Of a stretch of DNA of 38,376 nt, positions 26,611 through 35,310 are shown one piece after another. Under the pieces are notes generated by a model. The model did not search any database. It was not told the DNA's origin and saw nothing but the letters and a program-made list of their open reading frames with translations. This DNA comes from Tissierellia bacterium. Lineage in GTDB: Bacteria; Bacillota; Clostridia; Tissierellales; Peptoniphilaceae. Position 1 is the stretch's first letter. Each line of letters opens with the position of its first letter. Location: positions 1 to 38,376 of the forward strand of contig JAUNVH010000015.1 of NCBI GenBank assembly GCA_030537765.1. The letters run 5' to 3'. A program made the position numbers and the translations under genes.

Positions 26611-26648
26611 TTGTTTAAAAATGAAATTTAGGGTATAATAATTATACC
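26611..26648 (+). promoter_or_regulatory. Promoter of the structured-RNA locus, with palindrome over the -10
   Basis: TTGTTT (26611-26616), a 17-bp spacer and TATAAT (26634-26639) form a good sigma-A promoter. The -10 lies in a perfect inverted repeat, GGTATAAT-A-ATTATACC (26632-26648), which could be an operator. The predicted start is near 26646. Confidence 0.7.
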
Positions 26649-27430
26649 GAAGAAAAGTGATAAAGCAATGAGTTCACAAAATTCGGTTGGACCTTGAAAA
26701 TTTCATCCAACAAATTAATTTGTACTCTAAATTTTAAAATAGCTAGCTACGTCGTGGAGATGTAGATGCTCGGAATTCCAAAGTGGGCTGTTTGACATGG
26801 GCGTAAGAAAGCTAAAAAGAATAGATGAAGAGTAAAATAATGTAGTAAAATTAATTTGAAACAAAAATATTAAATATTATAAGAGAGATTTATAATATTA
26901 GAATCAAAATAGTAATTGATCTAAGCGAAGAGCTTATGAAGATCCTTTTAGAAAATTTGAACAGTCTATTAGGATATATTACGAAGAAATACCGGTTCAG
27001 AATAACTACAACGAACGAAAAGCGTCAAGTATAGAAAGCGATAAGTAAATTCGATTTGGCAGGTAGAAGTAAAATATGAGATTGAAACACTCATATGAAA
27101 AGATAGATTAAAATTTTAAACTATTAATTTAGATTAAATAATTAATATTAAATAGTTTAAATAAAATATCTAATCTTATAATTTATGAAAAAGCTTTCAA
27201 AAAAGAATGCAAAGTAATCGGGAAAAAGTTATTCAATTATATCGACTTACTTTATATTTTATATTTTGAATATGGCTATAATTTAGAGTTGGATTATAGG
27301 CAAAACGTATGAAAAATTTTAAAATGTGAACTGAGAATCAGGATATAAAAAAGCATTACCAATATTTTATGTACCTCAAGCAGGTTTCGATATAGATTCA
27401 TTAGGTACAAATTTATTTAAAGGAGATAAT

Positions 27431-27481
27431 ATGACAGAACCAAAAAATTTATGTTGGATGGGATTAGATAGTTCTATATAA
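27431..27481 (+). CDS. Possible 16-residue peptide at the 3' end of the structured RNA
   Basis: MTEPKNLCWMGLDSSI is preceded by a near-perfect AAAGGAGA ribosome site 5 nt from the ATG. Its TAA abuts the terminator stem. There is no signal peptide, and no family is recognised. The excellent ribosome site is the only positive evidence of translation; it might instead be part of the RNA fold. Confidence 0.4.
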   Translation: MTEPKNLCWMGLDSSI

Positions 27482-27528
27482 TAAGACGATTCAAAAAATT
27501 AAAATAATTTGAATCGTCTTATTTTTTT
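27482..27528 (+). terminator. Strong terminator of the structured-RNA locus
   Basis: A perfect 14-bp stem, TAAGACGATTCAAA (27482-27495) with TTTGAATCGTCTTA (27508-27521), is followed by seven T's. Confidence 0.93.
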
Positions 27529-27543
27529 ATAAAATTTTCTAGA

Positions 27544-27572
27544 TTGACAAATTTTATTACTAATACTATGCT
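27544..27572 (+). promoter_or_regulatory. recD2 promoter
   Basis: Consensus TTGACA (27544-27549), a 17-bp spacer and TATGCT (27567-27572) lie before the GAGGTG ribosome site of recD2. Confidence 0.7.
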
Positions 27573-27593
27573 TTTATATAGCGAGGTGTAAAA

Positions 27594-29816
27594 ATGCTCA
27601 GACTAGATGGCATAATTGAAAGAATTACATATAGAAATGAAGACAACGGCTACACCGTTTTGCGCCTTAATACAGAGGACGGAGAAATAACGGCAGTGGG
27701 CGTGCTTCTTTATGCCCAAGTTGGACTGAAAATTACAGTAGAAGGACAAATTGTCTATCATGAAACTTATGGTGAACAATTAGATATTGAAAATGTCGAA
27801 TTTGAAAATACATTAGACGAATCTTCTGTAGAAGCATTTTTAAAAAGCGGACAAATTTCAAATATTGGTCCAAAGACTGCCGAAAGAATTATAGAGGCAT
27901 TTGGGGTCGAGGCCTTAGATATTTTGGAAAATGAACCAGAAAGATATTTGGAGATAAAAGGCATTGGCAAAGCTACTTTACAAAAGATAGTCGATTCTTA
28001 TGCAGAGAAAAAAGATATTAGAAAATCTCTAGTAAGCCTTTCCAAATTTGGTCTGGGCCCAAGTTTAACTTATAAAATTATAAATAAATATGGCGATGTT
28101 GCTGCAACGATTTTGGAAGAAGATCCATATAGACTAATAGATGATATTGACGGAATTGGATTTAAGCTTGCAGATGAAATTGCGAAAAAATCGGGGATAA
28201 AACCAGACGATCCCAATAGATATACTGCTGCTTTGGCCTATGTTTTAAACTTGGCTGCAAATAATGGCCATTGCTATTTGCCCTCTGAAGAGCTAATCGC
28301 ACATACTAGCGCTATGATAAATGCCGACTCAAATGAACTTAGAAAACAGTTAAGAGATTTGGGTTTAAAAGAAAATTATAAACTGGAAAAGCATGGTCGT
28401 GAAATCAGATGTTATATAAGAAAGATATATAGAGATGAAAAACGCATTGCGCATCTTTTAATAAAATTATTGAAAAATAAATATGAAACGACTTTCGATA
28501 TTGAAAAACTGATAGAGCAATTTGAAAAACGAAATAGTATAAAACTAAATGAAGAGCAGATTGAGGCTGTCAAAGAAGTTTTTAACAATTCTCTAATGAT
28601 AATCACAGGCGGCCCTGGCACAGGAAAGACTACAATTATAAAAGCCATAATCGAAGTTGCAAAGGCAAAGGGCCTGGAGATAAAACTTGCGGCCCCAACT
28701 GGCCGAGCTGCAAAGAGAATGAGTCAGGCTACAAATCACGATGCCGAGACGATTCACAGACTTTTGGAATATTCGCCCAATGAAAGATATCATCAATTTG
28801 GCAGAAATCAAGAAAATCCTATAGACTGCGATCTATTAATAATAGACGAAGCGAGTATGCTCGATACTGGACTTTGCAAATATCTTCTAGAAGCATTAGA
28901 TCTTGGCACTAGATTAATTTTTATAGGCGATATCGATCAACTTCCATCTGTCGGGGCAGGAAATGTCTTAAAAGATTTAATAAATTCAAAATTGATATGC
29001 GTTGAAAAATTGAAACATATTTATCGCCAAGGAGATAAATCTATGATTGTAGAAAATGCTCATAAGATTAATTCGGGCAGATTTCCCATAGTAAATGGCA
29101 AAGATACAGACTTCTTTATGATAAAATCTAATGATAAAAGAGATGGCTTAAATACTGTGTTGGAGCTTGTCACAAAAAGATTGCCAAATTTTTATGGACT
29201 CGATTCATATAGAGATATACAAATTTTAACTCCAATGAAAAAAGGCGAGGTTGGAGTATTTAATCTCAATAGAGTATTGCAAGACGTTTTAAATCCTGAA
29301 GGCGACAAATCAGAAATCCTAGTAAGCGACAAAGTGTTTAGAACTGGCGATAAAATAATGCAAATTAGAAATAATTACGATGCTCTTTGGATTGAATACG
29401 ATAAAAACGGCAGATATATTGCTGAAGGCGAGGGCATTTATAATGGAGATATTGGATATATCTTGGGCATAGATACGATTGAAGGAGTAATAAAGGCTGA
29501 TTTCGATGGCAAAATAGTTATGCTAAAAGATGAAATGTTAAGAGATATAGTACATTCATATGCCACAACGGTTCACAAATCGCAAGGCAGTGAGTTTAGA
29601 GCAGTTATTATGCCAATCTTTGATGGGCCTAAAATGCTGATGACTAGAAACTTGCTATATACAGCCATAACTAGGGCCAAAGATATTGTAGTATTAGTTG
29701 GCACTGAGAAGATGTTAAAATTTATGATTAGAAATAATTTTTTATCCATCAGATATTCATCGCTAGATAAAAGACTTAGAGAATATAAGATTTTGGAGGA
29801 TATCTTAGATGAATGA
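27594..29816 (+). CDS. recD2: RecD2-type ATP-dependent 5'-3' DNA helicase
   Basis: RecD2 is a superfamily 1B helicase found in bacteria without RecBCD; it acts in DNA repair and replication-fork maintenance. The long N-terminal region carries helix-hairpin-helix segments (FLKSGQISNIGPKTAERI, LEIKGIGKATLQKI, IDDIDGIGFKLADEI) typical of RecD2 and absent from RecD. Walker A GGPGTGKTT is near residue 339 and DEASMLD (motif II) near 418. The C-terminal UvrD-like motif VHKSQGSEFRAVIMP is intact. The 740-residue length is complete. comF overlaps its 3' end. Confidence 0.95.
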   Translation: MLRLDGIIERITYRNEDNGYTVLRLNTEDGEITAVGVLLYAQVGLKITVEGQIVYHETYGEQLDIENVEFENTLDESSVEAFLKSGQISNIGPKTAERIIEAFGVEALDILENEPERYLEIKGIGKATLQKIVDSYAEKKDIRKSLVSLSKFGLGPSLTYKIINKYGDVAATILEEDPYRLIDDIDGIGFKLADEIAKKSGIKPDDPNRYTAALAYVLNLAANNGHCYLPSEELIAHTSAMINADSNELRKQLRDLGLKENYKLEKHGREIRCYIRKIYRDEKRIAHLLIKLLKNKYETTFDIEKLIEQFEKRNSIKLNEEQIEAVKEVFNNSLMIITGGPGTGKTTIIKAIIEVAKAKGLEIKLAAPTGRAAKRMSQATNHDAETIHRLLEYSPNERYHQFGRNQENPIDCDLLIIDEASMLDTGLCKYLLEALDLGTRLIFIGDIDQLPSVGAGNVLKDLINSKLICVEKLKHIYRQGDKSMIVENAHKINSGRFPIVNGKDTDFFMIKSNDKRDGLNTVLELVTKRLPNFYGLDSYRDIQILTPMKKGEVGVFNLNRVLQDVLNPEGDKSEILVSDKVFRTGDKIMQIRNNYDALWIEYDKNGRYIAEGEGIYNGDIGYILGIDTIEGVIKADFDGKIVMLKDEMLRDIVHSYATTVHKSQGSEFRAVIMPIFDGPKMLMTRNLLYTAITRAKDIVVLVGTEKMLKFMIRNNFLSIRYSSLDKRLREYKILEDILDE

Positions 29817-30450
29817 GCTATTAGATTTACTATACGGAGATGAAAACTTTTGTGGCCTATGTGAAACTAGAGAGCTTGAGACGAAATATATTTGCAAAAA
29901 ATGTCTTAAGAAAACAAAATATCTGGGAAAAATAAATTTTGATTCCAAATATATTGATGCCCTCTATGCAAGGACAGTCTATGAAGGCGATATAAGATAT
30001 GCGATTTTAAAATTGAAATATCAAAAAGCCACATATCTTTCAAAGACATTTGCAAAATTATTAGAAGATTTTATCTATCGTGAAAATCTTATAGATAGAT
30101 TTGACAGTGTGGTCTATATTCCCATGCGCGAAAAAGCGAAGGCCAAAAGAGGTTATAATCAGATGCAGCTCGTTTCGAAAAATTTGGCAAAAAATTTAAA
30201 TAAAGAATTTATAGATTGTGGCTTTTCCAAAACGAAAGACACAAAAGATCAGATAAAGCTCTCTGCTGCAGAGCGTATTAAAAATGTGAAAAATGCGTTT
30301 TCGGCCGATTTTGAAATATTTAATTCTAAAAATATACTTCTGATCGATGATACTATTACTACTGGTGCGACAGTTGAAAATTTTTCTAAGGCATTAAAAA
30401 ATGCCGGCACAAATTATATAATCGTGCTCGGCATTGCAGCCACTTTATAA
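29809..30450 (+). CDS. comF: ComF-family phosphoribosyltransferase-like competence protein
   Basis: ComF is a cytoplasmic protein required for DNA uptake in transformable bacteria. The N-terminal zinc ribbon is present (CGLC at about residue 16 and CKKC at about 31). The C-terminal PRTase fold has a PRPP-like loop, LLIDDTITTGATVENFSKAL. KAKRGYNQMQLVSKNLA is a ComF signature. The length is 213 residues. The ATG overlaps the recD2 end by 8 nt with GGAGG upstream. With comM and dprA it suggests retained competence genes, though no comEC or comG genes lie in this window. Confidence 0.92.
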   Translation: MNELLDLLYGDENFCGLCETRELETKYICKKCLKKTKYLGKINFDSKYIDALYARTVYEGDIRYAILKLKYQKATYLSKTFAKLLEDFIYRENLIDRFDSVVYIPMREKAKAKRGYNQMQLVSKNLAKNLNKEFIDCGFSKTKDTKDQIKLSAAERIKNVKNAFSADFEIFNSKNILLIDDTITTGATVENFSKALKNAGTNYIIVLGIAATL

Positions 30451-30472
30451 TCTAATCTATAAGTTTTTTAAA
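30444..30472. terminator. Weak terminator between convergent comF and yihY
   Basis: An imperfect hairpin (ACTTTATA with TATAAGT) spans both stop codons and is followed by TTTTTT on the plus strand. The genes are only 1 nt apart. Confidence 0.4.
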
Positions 30473-31369
30473 AAATGAATATTCTTTTGGCCAATCGTAA
30501 TCAGTTTGGGAGGAATAATAATAGGCCGCATTTATAATTCCGCCTAAGATAAATATAATTCCCATGGCAAAAAGCCAAACTAATAAAATAATAATTCCAG
30601 CGAGCGAGCCATATACTACGGAATAGTTTGAAAAATTATCTACATAGAGACTAAAGACTCGAGTGAAAATTAAAACCATAACTGAAGTAAATGCTGCGCC
30701 AAATATTAAATGCTTAAATTTAATATCTTTTCTTAATCTATAAGACAGACTATATCTATAAAATGCCACCATGACTAAGACCATATAGGCCAATAAGAAA
30801 AACGGCTCGATGCTATTCCACAAATCGAAATTTGGAGCGTATGCGCCTAAAAATTCAAATATAGTCTTGCCAATTTTACTGCCCAAAACATTTAGTACAG
30901 TTAAAAGAGTCATCAAGAACAACAACGCAAATGTAAATACAATGCTCATAAATCTTTGCAGAAAAAATGAGCGATTGTTCTCTTCGTCATAAGTCGATTC
31001 CACAACTTTCATCAATTTGAAAACTCCGGTGGAAGATGACCAAATAGAACCTATTGCCGCGATTGAGATGACGCCGTGAGTAGTATTATTGGAAATCGCA
31101 TTTATAAAATTTTCTAATATGCCCTTAGTCATATCGGGCAAATGCTCAATGGCTTCAATTAGATAATCGCTTTGCAAAATAGATGAAGAATTTACCATTC
31201 CCAAAATAAAAATAAGTAATGGAAACAAAGACAACATTAAAAAATAAGCCAGCTGTGCTCCGGCTGAAATCACATCTACTTTAATTATTCTATAAAGCAA
31301 TTCATCAATAAAATGAAACCATTTCTTGTTTGAATTTTTATTAATAAAATTACTAATTGCTTTTTTCAT
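30452..31369 (-). CDS. YihY/virulence factor BrkB family membrane protein
   Basis: This 305-residue, roughly six-helix integral membrane protein belongs to the YihY/BrkB family. Visible family features are ISAGAQLAYFLMLSLFPLLIFILG near the N-terminus, SIWSSSTGVFKLM in the middle, and YGSLAGIIILLVWLFAMGIIFILGGIINA near the C-terminus. I set the start at the ATG at 31369 because GGAGG lies just upstream and the promoter -10 at 31391-31396 excludes the longer frame. The family role is not firmly established. Confidence 0.9.
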   Translation of the reverse strand: MKKAISNFINKNSNKKWFHFIDELLYRIIKVDVISAGAQLAYFLMLSLFPLLIFILGMVNSSSILQSDYLIEAIEHLPDMTKGILENFINAISNNTTHGVISIAAIGSIWSSSTGVFKLMKVVESTYDEENNRSFFLQRFMSIVFTFALLFLMTLLTVLNVLGSKIGKTIFEFLGAYAPNFDLWNSIEPFFLLAYMVLVMVAFYRYSLSYRLRKDIKFKHLIFGAAFTSVMVLIFTRVFSLYVDNFSNYSVVYGSLAGIIILLVWLFAMGIIFILGGIINAAYYYSSQTDYDWPKEYSFFKKLID

Positions 31370-31390
31370 AATTCCTCCAAATACTATTAA

Positions 31391-31420
31391 ATTATACACT
31401 AAAAACTTTGCAAAATGCAA
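31391..31420 (-). promoter_or_regulatory. Promoter of the YihY-family gene
   Basis: On the minus strand, TTGCAT (31415-31420), an 18-bp spacer and TATAAT (31391-31396) leave a leader of about 15 nt containing the GGAGG site. Confidence 0.65.
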
Positions 31421-31524
31421 ACCGATTGGAACAATAAAAAAATTAGTGAAAATTATAATTTTAAAAATTTAAATATAGTCTAATCAAAACTTTATAAAAT
31501 CTTAACAAATAAATCTATTTTACA

Positions 31525-31533
31525 TGCTATAAT
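31525..31533 (+). promoter_or_regulatory. Extended -10 promoter of the CPBP protease gene
   Basis: TGCTATAAT is an extended -10. A TTAACA at 31502-31507 is 20 bp upstream, too far for an ideal -35. Confidence 0.45.
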
Positions 31534-31565
31534 TATCGAGTATTATGAAAAATTTGGAGATGAAA

Positions 31566-32321
31566 ATGAATAAAAATAAAATATATATTTATCCAATAAT
31601 CTATTTTCTATTGTCGCTATTGGGCTTTGGCATACTCTATAAAATGGGCATAGAATACGATGATCCAAAAATTCATTATGCGGCCATACCTATGATGCTC
31701 ATTATAGCGGGCTTTGTCTATAAGATAAATGGAGATAAATTAATAGATTTAAATGAATTAAAGCCAAAAAAAGAATATCTAGGCCTAAATTTTATACCGT
31801 TTATTACAATGCTTTTAGTTCTCTTTACAATATTTGAATCATTTACAAATGAAGTAGAAAGCCGCAAAGTAATATGGGCTTTTATACTCACATTTTTGAT
31901 AGGCTTTTCAGAAGAAAAAATGTTTAGACAATTTATATTTGAAGAAGGTAAAAAATTTTATTCTAAACGGTTTTTATTTCTATATTCGACAATCGCCTTT
32001 TCATTAGTCCATATGGCAAATATGGCAAGCGGTTTAGATTTTAAATCGGCTGCATTGCAATCGATCGTTTCATTGCCTGTGGGATTATTAGCGGCATTTT
32101 TATATATTGAAACAAAAAATATTTCGGCGCTAATATTTTGGCATATGTCGATAGATTATTCTCTATTTTTGAGAGAACTGGGCGTATTTAAAACAGAATT
32201 AATATTTTCAAAAATCATAGACAAAATATTAATCATAATCACTGTATTACTTTTAATTAAAAAATTAAAAATTTATTTAAGCAATAGATTTAGCATTTTT
32301 AATAATTTGACTTTAGATTGA
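31566..32321 (+). CDS. CPBP-family intramembrane metalloprotease
   Basis: This is an Abi/CAAX-type (CPBP, Rce1-like) protease with about seven hydrophobic segments. The three motifs are present: EExxxR at E116-E117-R121 (SEEKMFRQF), FSLVHM and FWHMSIDYS, supplying the catalytic glutamates and histidines. I chose the ATG at 31566 since TTGGAG lies 7 nt upstream; in-frame ATGs at 31545 and 31560 overlap or precede that site. The length is 251 residues. It stands alone. In other bacteria such proteins process peptides or confer bacteriocin immunity; no such partner is adjacent. Confidence 0.85.
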   Translation: MNKNKIYIYPIIYFLLSLLGFGILYKMGIEYDDPKIHYAAIPMMLIIAGFVYKINGDKLIDLNELKPKKEYLGLNFIPFITMLLVLFTIFESFTNEVESRKVIWAFILTFLIGFSEEKMFRQFIFEEGKKFYSKRFLFLYSTIAFSLVHMANMASGLDFKSAALQSIVSLPVGLLAAFLYIETKNISALIFWHMSIDYSLFLRELGVFKTELIFSKIIDKILIIITVLLLIKKLKIYLSNRFSIFNNLTLD

Positions 32322-32340
32322 AATTATAATATAATTTCAA
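32307..32340 (+). promoter_or_regulatory. metG T-box promoter, overlapping the CPBP stop codon
   Basis: TTGACT (32307-32312), a 17-bp spacer and TATAAT (32330-32335) give a strong promoter. The -10 lies in a 10-bp inverted repeat (32318-32327 with 32331-32340) that could also act as the end of the CPBP transcript. Confidence 0.65.
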
Positions 32341-32385
32341 CATATATTGAAAAATTATATGGAAAGAGTAGTTTTTTATTTGATT

Positions 32386-32557
32386 ACAGAGAGCGACAGT
32401 TGCTGGAAAGGTCGTATCAGATGCTAAATGAACATGGCTCCATTTTTCCCAATTTGGGCGTAATATCGCGTTAAGATAAAGAGTGATCTTGTATTCAAGA
32501 TAATTAGAGTGGTAACACGGATAGCCTTCGTCTCTTCAGAGATGAGGGCTTTTTTTA
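32386..32557 (+). promoter_or_regulatory. Methionine T-box leader of metG
   Basis: This T-box riboswitch reads uncharged tRNA-Met. Stem I begins with GAGAGCGACAG. The specifier is ATG (32434-32436) in the context GAACATGG. The T-box AGAGTGGTAACACGG (32506-32520) contains TGGT, which pairs with the ACCA end of tRNA-Met. A terminator stem spanning 32523-32550 is followed by seven T's. Low charged tRNA-Met would favour the antiterminator and increase expression of metG and, by read-through, the downstream genes. The T-box deviates from the usual AGGGTGGTACCGCG. Confidence 0.95.
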
Positions 32558-32572
32558 TTAGGAGGTTTTTAC

Positions 32573-34525
32573 ATGAAAGAAAAGTTTTATTTGACAACGC
32601 CAATTTATTATCCAAATGGCAATTTGCACATCGGCCACACTTATTGCACAATTGCAGCCGATACTATTAAACGATTTAAGAATTATCAAGGCTATGATGC
32701 CTATTTTACAACTGGAACTGACGAACACGGACAAAAAATTGCTCAAACTGCTGCAGATTTTGGCATGAAGCCGTTAGAATATGTAGATAGAATAGTAGAA
32801 GATACGAAAGAGCTTTGGAAACTTTTAGATATCGAATACGATTCGTTCATCAGAAGCACTGATCCACAGCATGAAAAGAATGTGCAAAATATATTCCAAA
32901 CATTATACGATAAAGGCGAAATATATAAGGGCGAATATGAAGGCTTTTACTGCACTCCATGCGAGAGCTTTTGGACTGAAAGCCAGATGGATGAAGAACA
33001 TAATTGTCCAGACTGTGGCAGACCTACTCATAAGGCAAAAGAGAGCACTTATTTTTTCAAACTTTCAGAATATACCGACAAATTACTAGATTATTATAAA
33101 ACTCATCCCGATTTTATAAAGCCAAAATCTAGGGAAAGAGAGATGATTAACAATTTCTTAAAAGATGGACTTGAAGATCTTTCAGTTTCGCGTTCGAGCG
33201 TCGAATGGGGAGTGCCAGTTCCATTCGATGAAGAACATGTTATATACGTTTGGATAGATGCGCTATCATGCTATCTTTCAGCCATTGGATATGGCTTTGA
33301 TGAAGAAAAATTTAATGCCTATTGGCCTGCAGGAGTTCATCTAGTCGGAAAAGAGATCGTAAGATTTCACGTTATAATTTGGCCAGCACTTTTGATGGCT
33401 ATGGACTTGCCTTTACCAAAACAGATTTTTGGACATGGTTGGATTTTATTTGATGATGATAAGATGAGCAAATCTAAGGGCAATATTCAATATCCAGAGC
33501 CAATTGTCAATCTCTATGGAGTCGACGCTTTGAGATATTTCTTGCTAAAAGAATTTACTTTCGGCGAGGACGGTTCATTCACTGTCGATAAATTTTTAAA
33601 GAGAATGAATTCAGACTTGGCAAACGATCTGGGCAATCTGCTCTCTAGAACAGTTTCGATGATTGAAAAATATACTGATGGCGAAATTCCAAGCCCATCA
33701 GATGCAATTGGCCCCGATGAAGATTTAAAAGAATTGCTCTTAGGCACGAAGGCCAAAGTAGAAGAGGCAATGGAAGAATGGCAATTTTCTGATGCATTAG
33801 AATCAATTTGGCAAGCTGTGCGCCGAACAAATAAATATGTGGATGAAACTGAACCTTGGATTATTTGCAAAGACGAAGATCAAACTAGAATTAAGACTGT
33901 GCTATATAATTTGGCAGAAAGTCTTAGAATTATCTCCGTTTTACTCTATCCATTTATGAAAGAAACTGCTTTAAAACTTAGAGAACAATTAGGTCTTTGT
34001 GAAAACCCAAGCTTTGAAGAAGCCGATACTTGGGGATTGCTTGAAATTGGAACAAAAGTTGAGAAAAAAGCTCCCATATTCCCAAGAGTAGATATTGAAA
34101 AAGAAAGAGAAAGGCTTGCAAAAGCTAATGATGATTTAAACGAAGAGCGAATGGAGAAACTGGGAGGCTCTAAAAAGCTAGTCGACAAGCATACGAAACC
34201 AGAAATTACGATTGACGATTTTGGAAAATTAGAAATTAGAGTTGCGAAAGTTGAAAGTGTTGAAGATCATCCAAATGCAGATAGACTCTATCTTTTAAAT
34301 CTAAAAATGGGCTGCGAGAAAAAGACCATAGTTTCATCGATTAAAGATTTTTATAAACCTGAAGATTTAGTAGGAAAAAATATTGTGATTGTGAATAATT
34401 TGAAACCTCATAATTTTAGAGGAATAGAATCTGCAGGCATGCTTTTAGCTGCAGAAGATGAAGATGGAAAATTATCATTACTGACAACTATGGAAGAGAT
34501 TGCTGATGGGAGCTGTGTTTATTAA
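32573..34525 (+). CDS. metG: Methionyl-tRNA synthetase
   Basis: This class I synthetase charges tRNA-Met. HIGH is at residues 19-22 and KMSKS at 297-301. A zinc knuckle with two CxxC pairs (CTPC and CPDC) lies in the connective domain. The C-terminal 110 residues form a Trbp111-type tRNA-binding domain (KLEIRVAKVESVEDHPNADRL region). At 650 residues it is the long bacterial form. AGGAGG precedes the ATG, and transcription is controlled by the T-box at 32386-32557. tatD overlaps its stop by 1 nt. Confidence 0.98.
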   Translation: MKEKFYLTTPIYYPNGNLHIGHTYCTIAADTIKRFKNYQGYDAYFTTGTDEHGQKIAQTAADFGMKPLEYVDRIVEDTKELWKLLDIEYDSFIRSTDPQHEKNVQNIFQTLYDKGEIYKGEYEGFYCTPCESFWTESQMDEEHNCPDCGRPTHKAKESTYFFKLSEYTDKLLDYYKTHPDFIKPKSREREMINNFLKDGLEDLSVSRSSVEWGVPVPFDEEHVIYVWIDALSCYLSAIGYGFDEEKFNAYWPAGVHLVGKEIVRFHVIIWPALLMAMDLPLPKQIFGHGWILFDDDKMSKSKGNIQYPEPIVNLYGVDALRYFLLKEFTFGEDGSFTVDKFLKRMNSDLANDLGNLLSRTVSMIEKYTDGEIPSPSDAIGPDEDLKELLLGTKAKVEEAMEEWQFSDALESIWQAVRRTNKYVDETEPWIICKDEDQTRIKTVLYNLAESLRIISVLLYPFMKETALKLREQLGLCENPSFEEADTWGLLEIGTKVEKKAPIFPRVDIEKERERLAKANDDLNEERMEKLGGSKKLVDKHTKPEITIDDFGKLEIRVAKVESVEDHPNADRLYLLNLKMGCEKKTIVSSIKDFYKPEDLVGKNIVIVNNLKPHNFRGIESAGMLLAAEDEDGKLSLLTTMEEIADGSCVY

Positions 34526-35310
34526 TGATTGATGCCCATGCACATTTAGACGACCAAAAATATGATGCTGATAGATCTGAGATTCTCTCAAATTTAAAAT
34601 CAGATGGAGTCGATTATTTGATAAATGCAGCATCAGATATTGAAAGCTCTAAATCCTCAATCGCACTTTCAAAAAAATATGAAAATATTTATGCCACAGT
34701 AGGAATCCATCCTCAAGAAGTGGCCCAGTTTGATGAAAACTCAATAGCTTCATTGAGAGAACTTGCAAAAGAACCAAAAGTTGTGGCCATAGGAGAAATT
34801 GGATTAGATTATTACTATGATGACTGCGCCCCTCACGATTTGCAAAAAGAAGTCTTTAAAGAGCAGCTTATGCTTGCAAAAGAGCTAGATTTACCAGTAG
34901 TAATACATTCGAGAGATGCGCATAAAGATACATTCGATATTTTAAAAGAATATAGTCAATTAAATCCGGGCGCAAAGATACTTCTCCATTGCTACTCAGG
35001 TTCTGTAGAACTTATGCGAGAATATATGAAGATAGGAGCTTCGATTTCGCTTGGCGGGGTCACTACTTTTAAAAATGGAAGAGTTGCAAAAGAGGTTGCA
35101 AAAGAAATTCCAAAAGACAGATTACTACTTGAAACAGACTCACCATATCTCACACCAGAACCATTTAGAGGCAAGAGAAATCAGCCCAAATATATAAGAT
35201 ATACTTGCGAAAAAATTGCAAAGTTAAGGGGCTTAGATACAAAGACAGTTGAAAACTTTACTGACGAAAATGCCAAGAGATTTTATAATATAGGAGATAA
35301 AAATGATTAA
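34525..35310 (+). CDS. tatD: TatD-family metal-dependent DNase
   Basis: This is a TIM-barrel hydrolase of the TatD family, active as a 3'-5' exonuclease or deoxyribonuclease in studied members. Metal ligands are visible in order: DAHAHLD (H5, H7), GEIGLDYY, VIHSRDAH, LHCYSG and ETDSPYLTP. The length is 261 residues. The ATG shares one base with the metG stop (TAATG), indicating coupling. It is followed by rnmV with an 8-nt overlap. Confidence 0.95.
   Translation: MIDAHAHLDDQKYDADRSEILSNLKSDGVDYLINAASDIESSKSSIALSKKYENIYATVGIHPQEVAQFDENSIASLRELAKEPKVVAIGEIGLDYYYDDCAPHDLQKEVFKEQLMLAKELDLPVVIHSRDAHKDTFDILKEYSQLNPGAKILLHCYSGSVELMREYMKIGASISLGGVTTFKNGRVAKEVAKEIPKDRLLLETDSPYLTPEPFRGKRNQPKYIRYTCEKIAKLRGLDTKTVENFTDENAKRFYNIGDKND

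Larger units (their letters stand above)
26646..27528 (+). ncRNA. Candidate large structured non-coding RNA (about 0.88 kb)
   Basis: A promoter and a terminator frame about 880 nt with no ORF of 60 codons or more. Helices visible by eye include GTTGGA/TCCAAC (about 26687-26710), a 10-bp hairpin AATATTATAA/TTATAATATT (about 26873-26899), TAAGC/GCTTA (about 26922-26936), ATATGAG/CTCATAT (about 27074-27096), AAACTATT/AATAGTTT (about 27118-27160), CTATAAT/ATTATAG (about 27276-27298) and GTACCT/AGGTAC (about 27371-27408). Possible long-range pairings are AGTTCAC (about 26671) with GTGAACT (about 27326), TACTCT with AGAGTA, and AAGTAA with TTACTT. Loops are A-rich. Size and layout recall large ornate RNAs (OLE, ROOL, GOLLD), but I cannot assign it to one. 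A 16-codon ORF sits at the 3' end. Confidence 0.65.

Noticed and set aside
27431..27481. Quorum-sensing pre-peptide
   Set aside because: There is no signal or leader sequence, and no exporter, sensor or Rap-like receptor gene is adjacent.
26646..27528. Identification of the RNA as tmRNA, RNase P RNA, SRP RNA, 6S RNA or a CRISPR array
   Set aside because: No tRNA-like ends, none of the conserved cores I would recognise, and no regularly spaced direct repeats. OLE, ROOL or GOLLD membership could not be decided by eye.
31370..31420. N-terminal extension of the YihY-family protein
   Set aside because: The -10 box of its promoter (31391-31396) lies inside the extension, and GGAGG points to the ATG at 31369.
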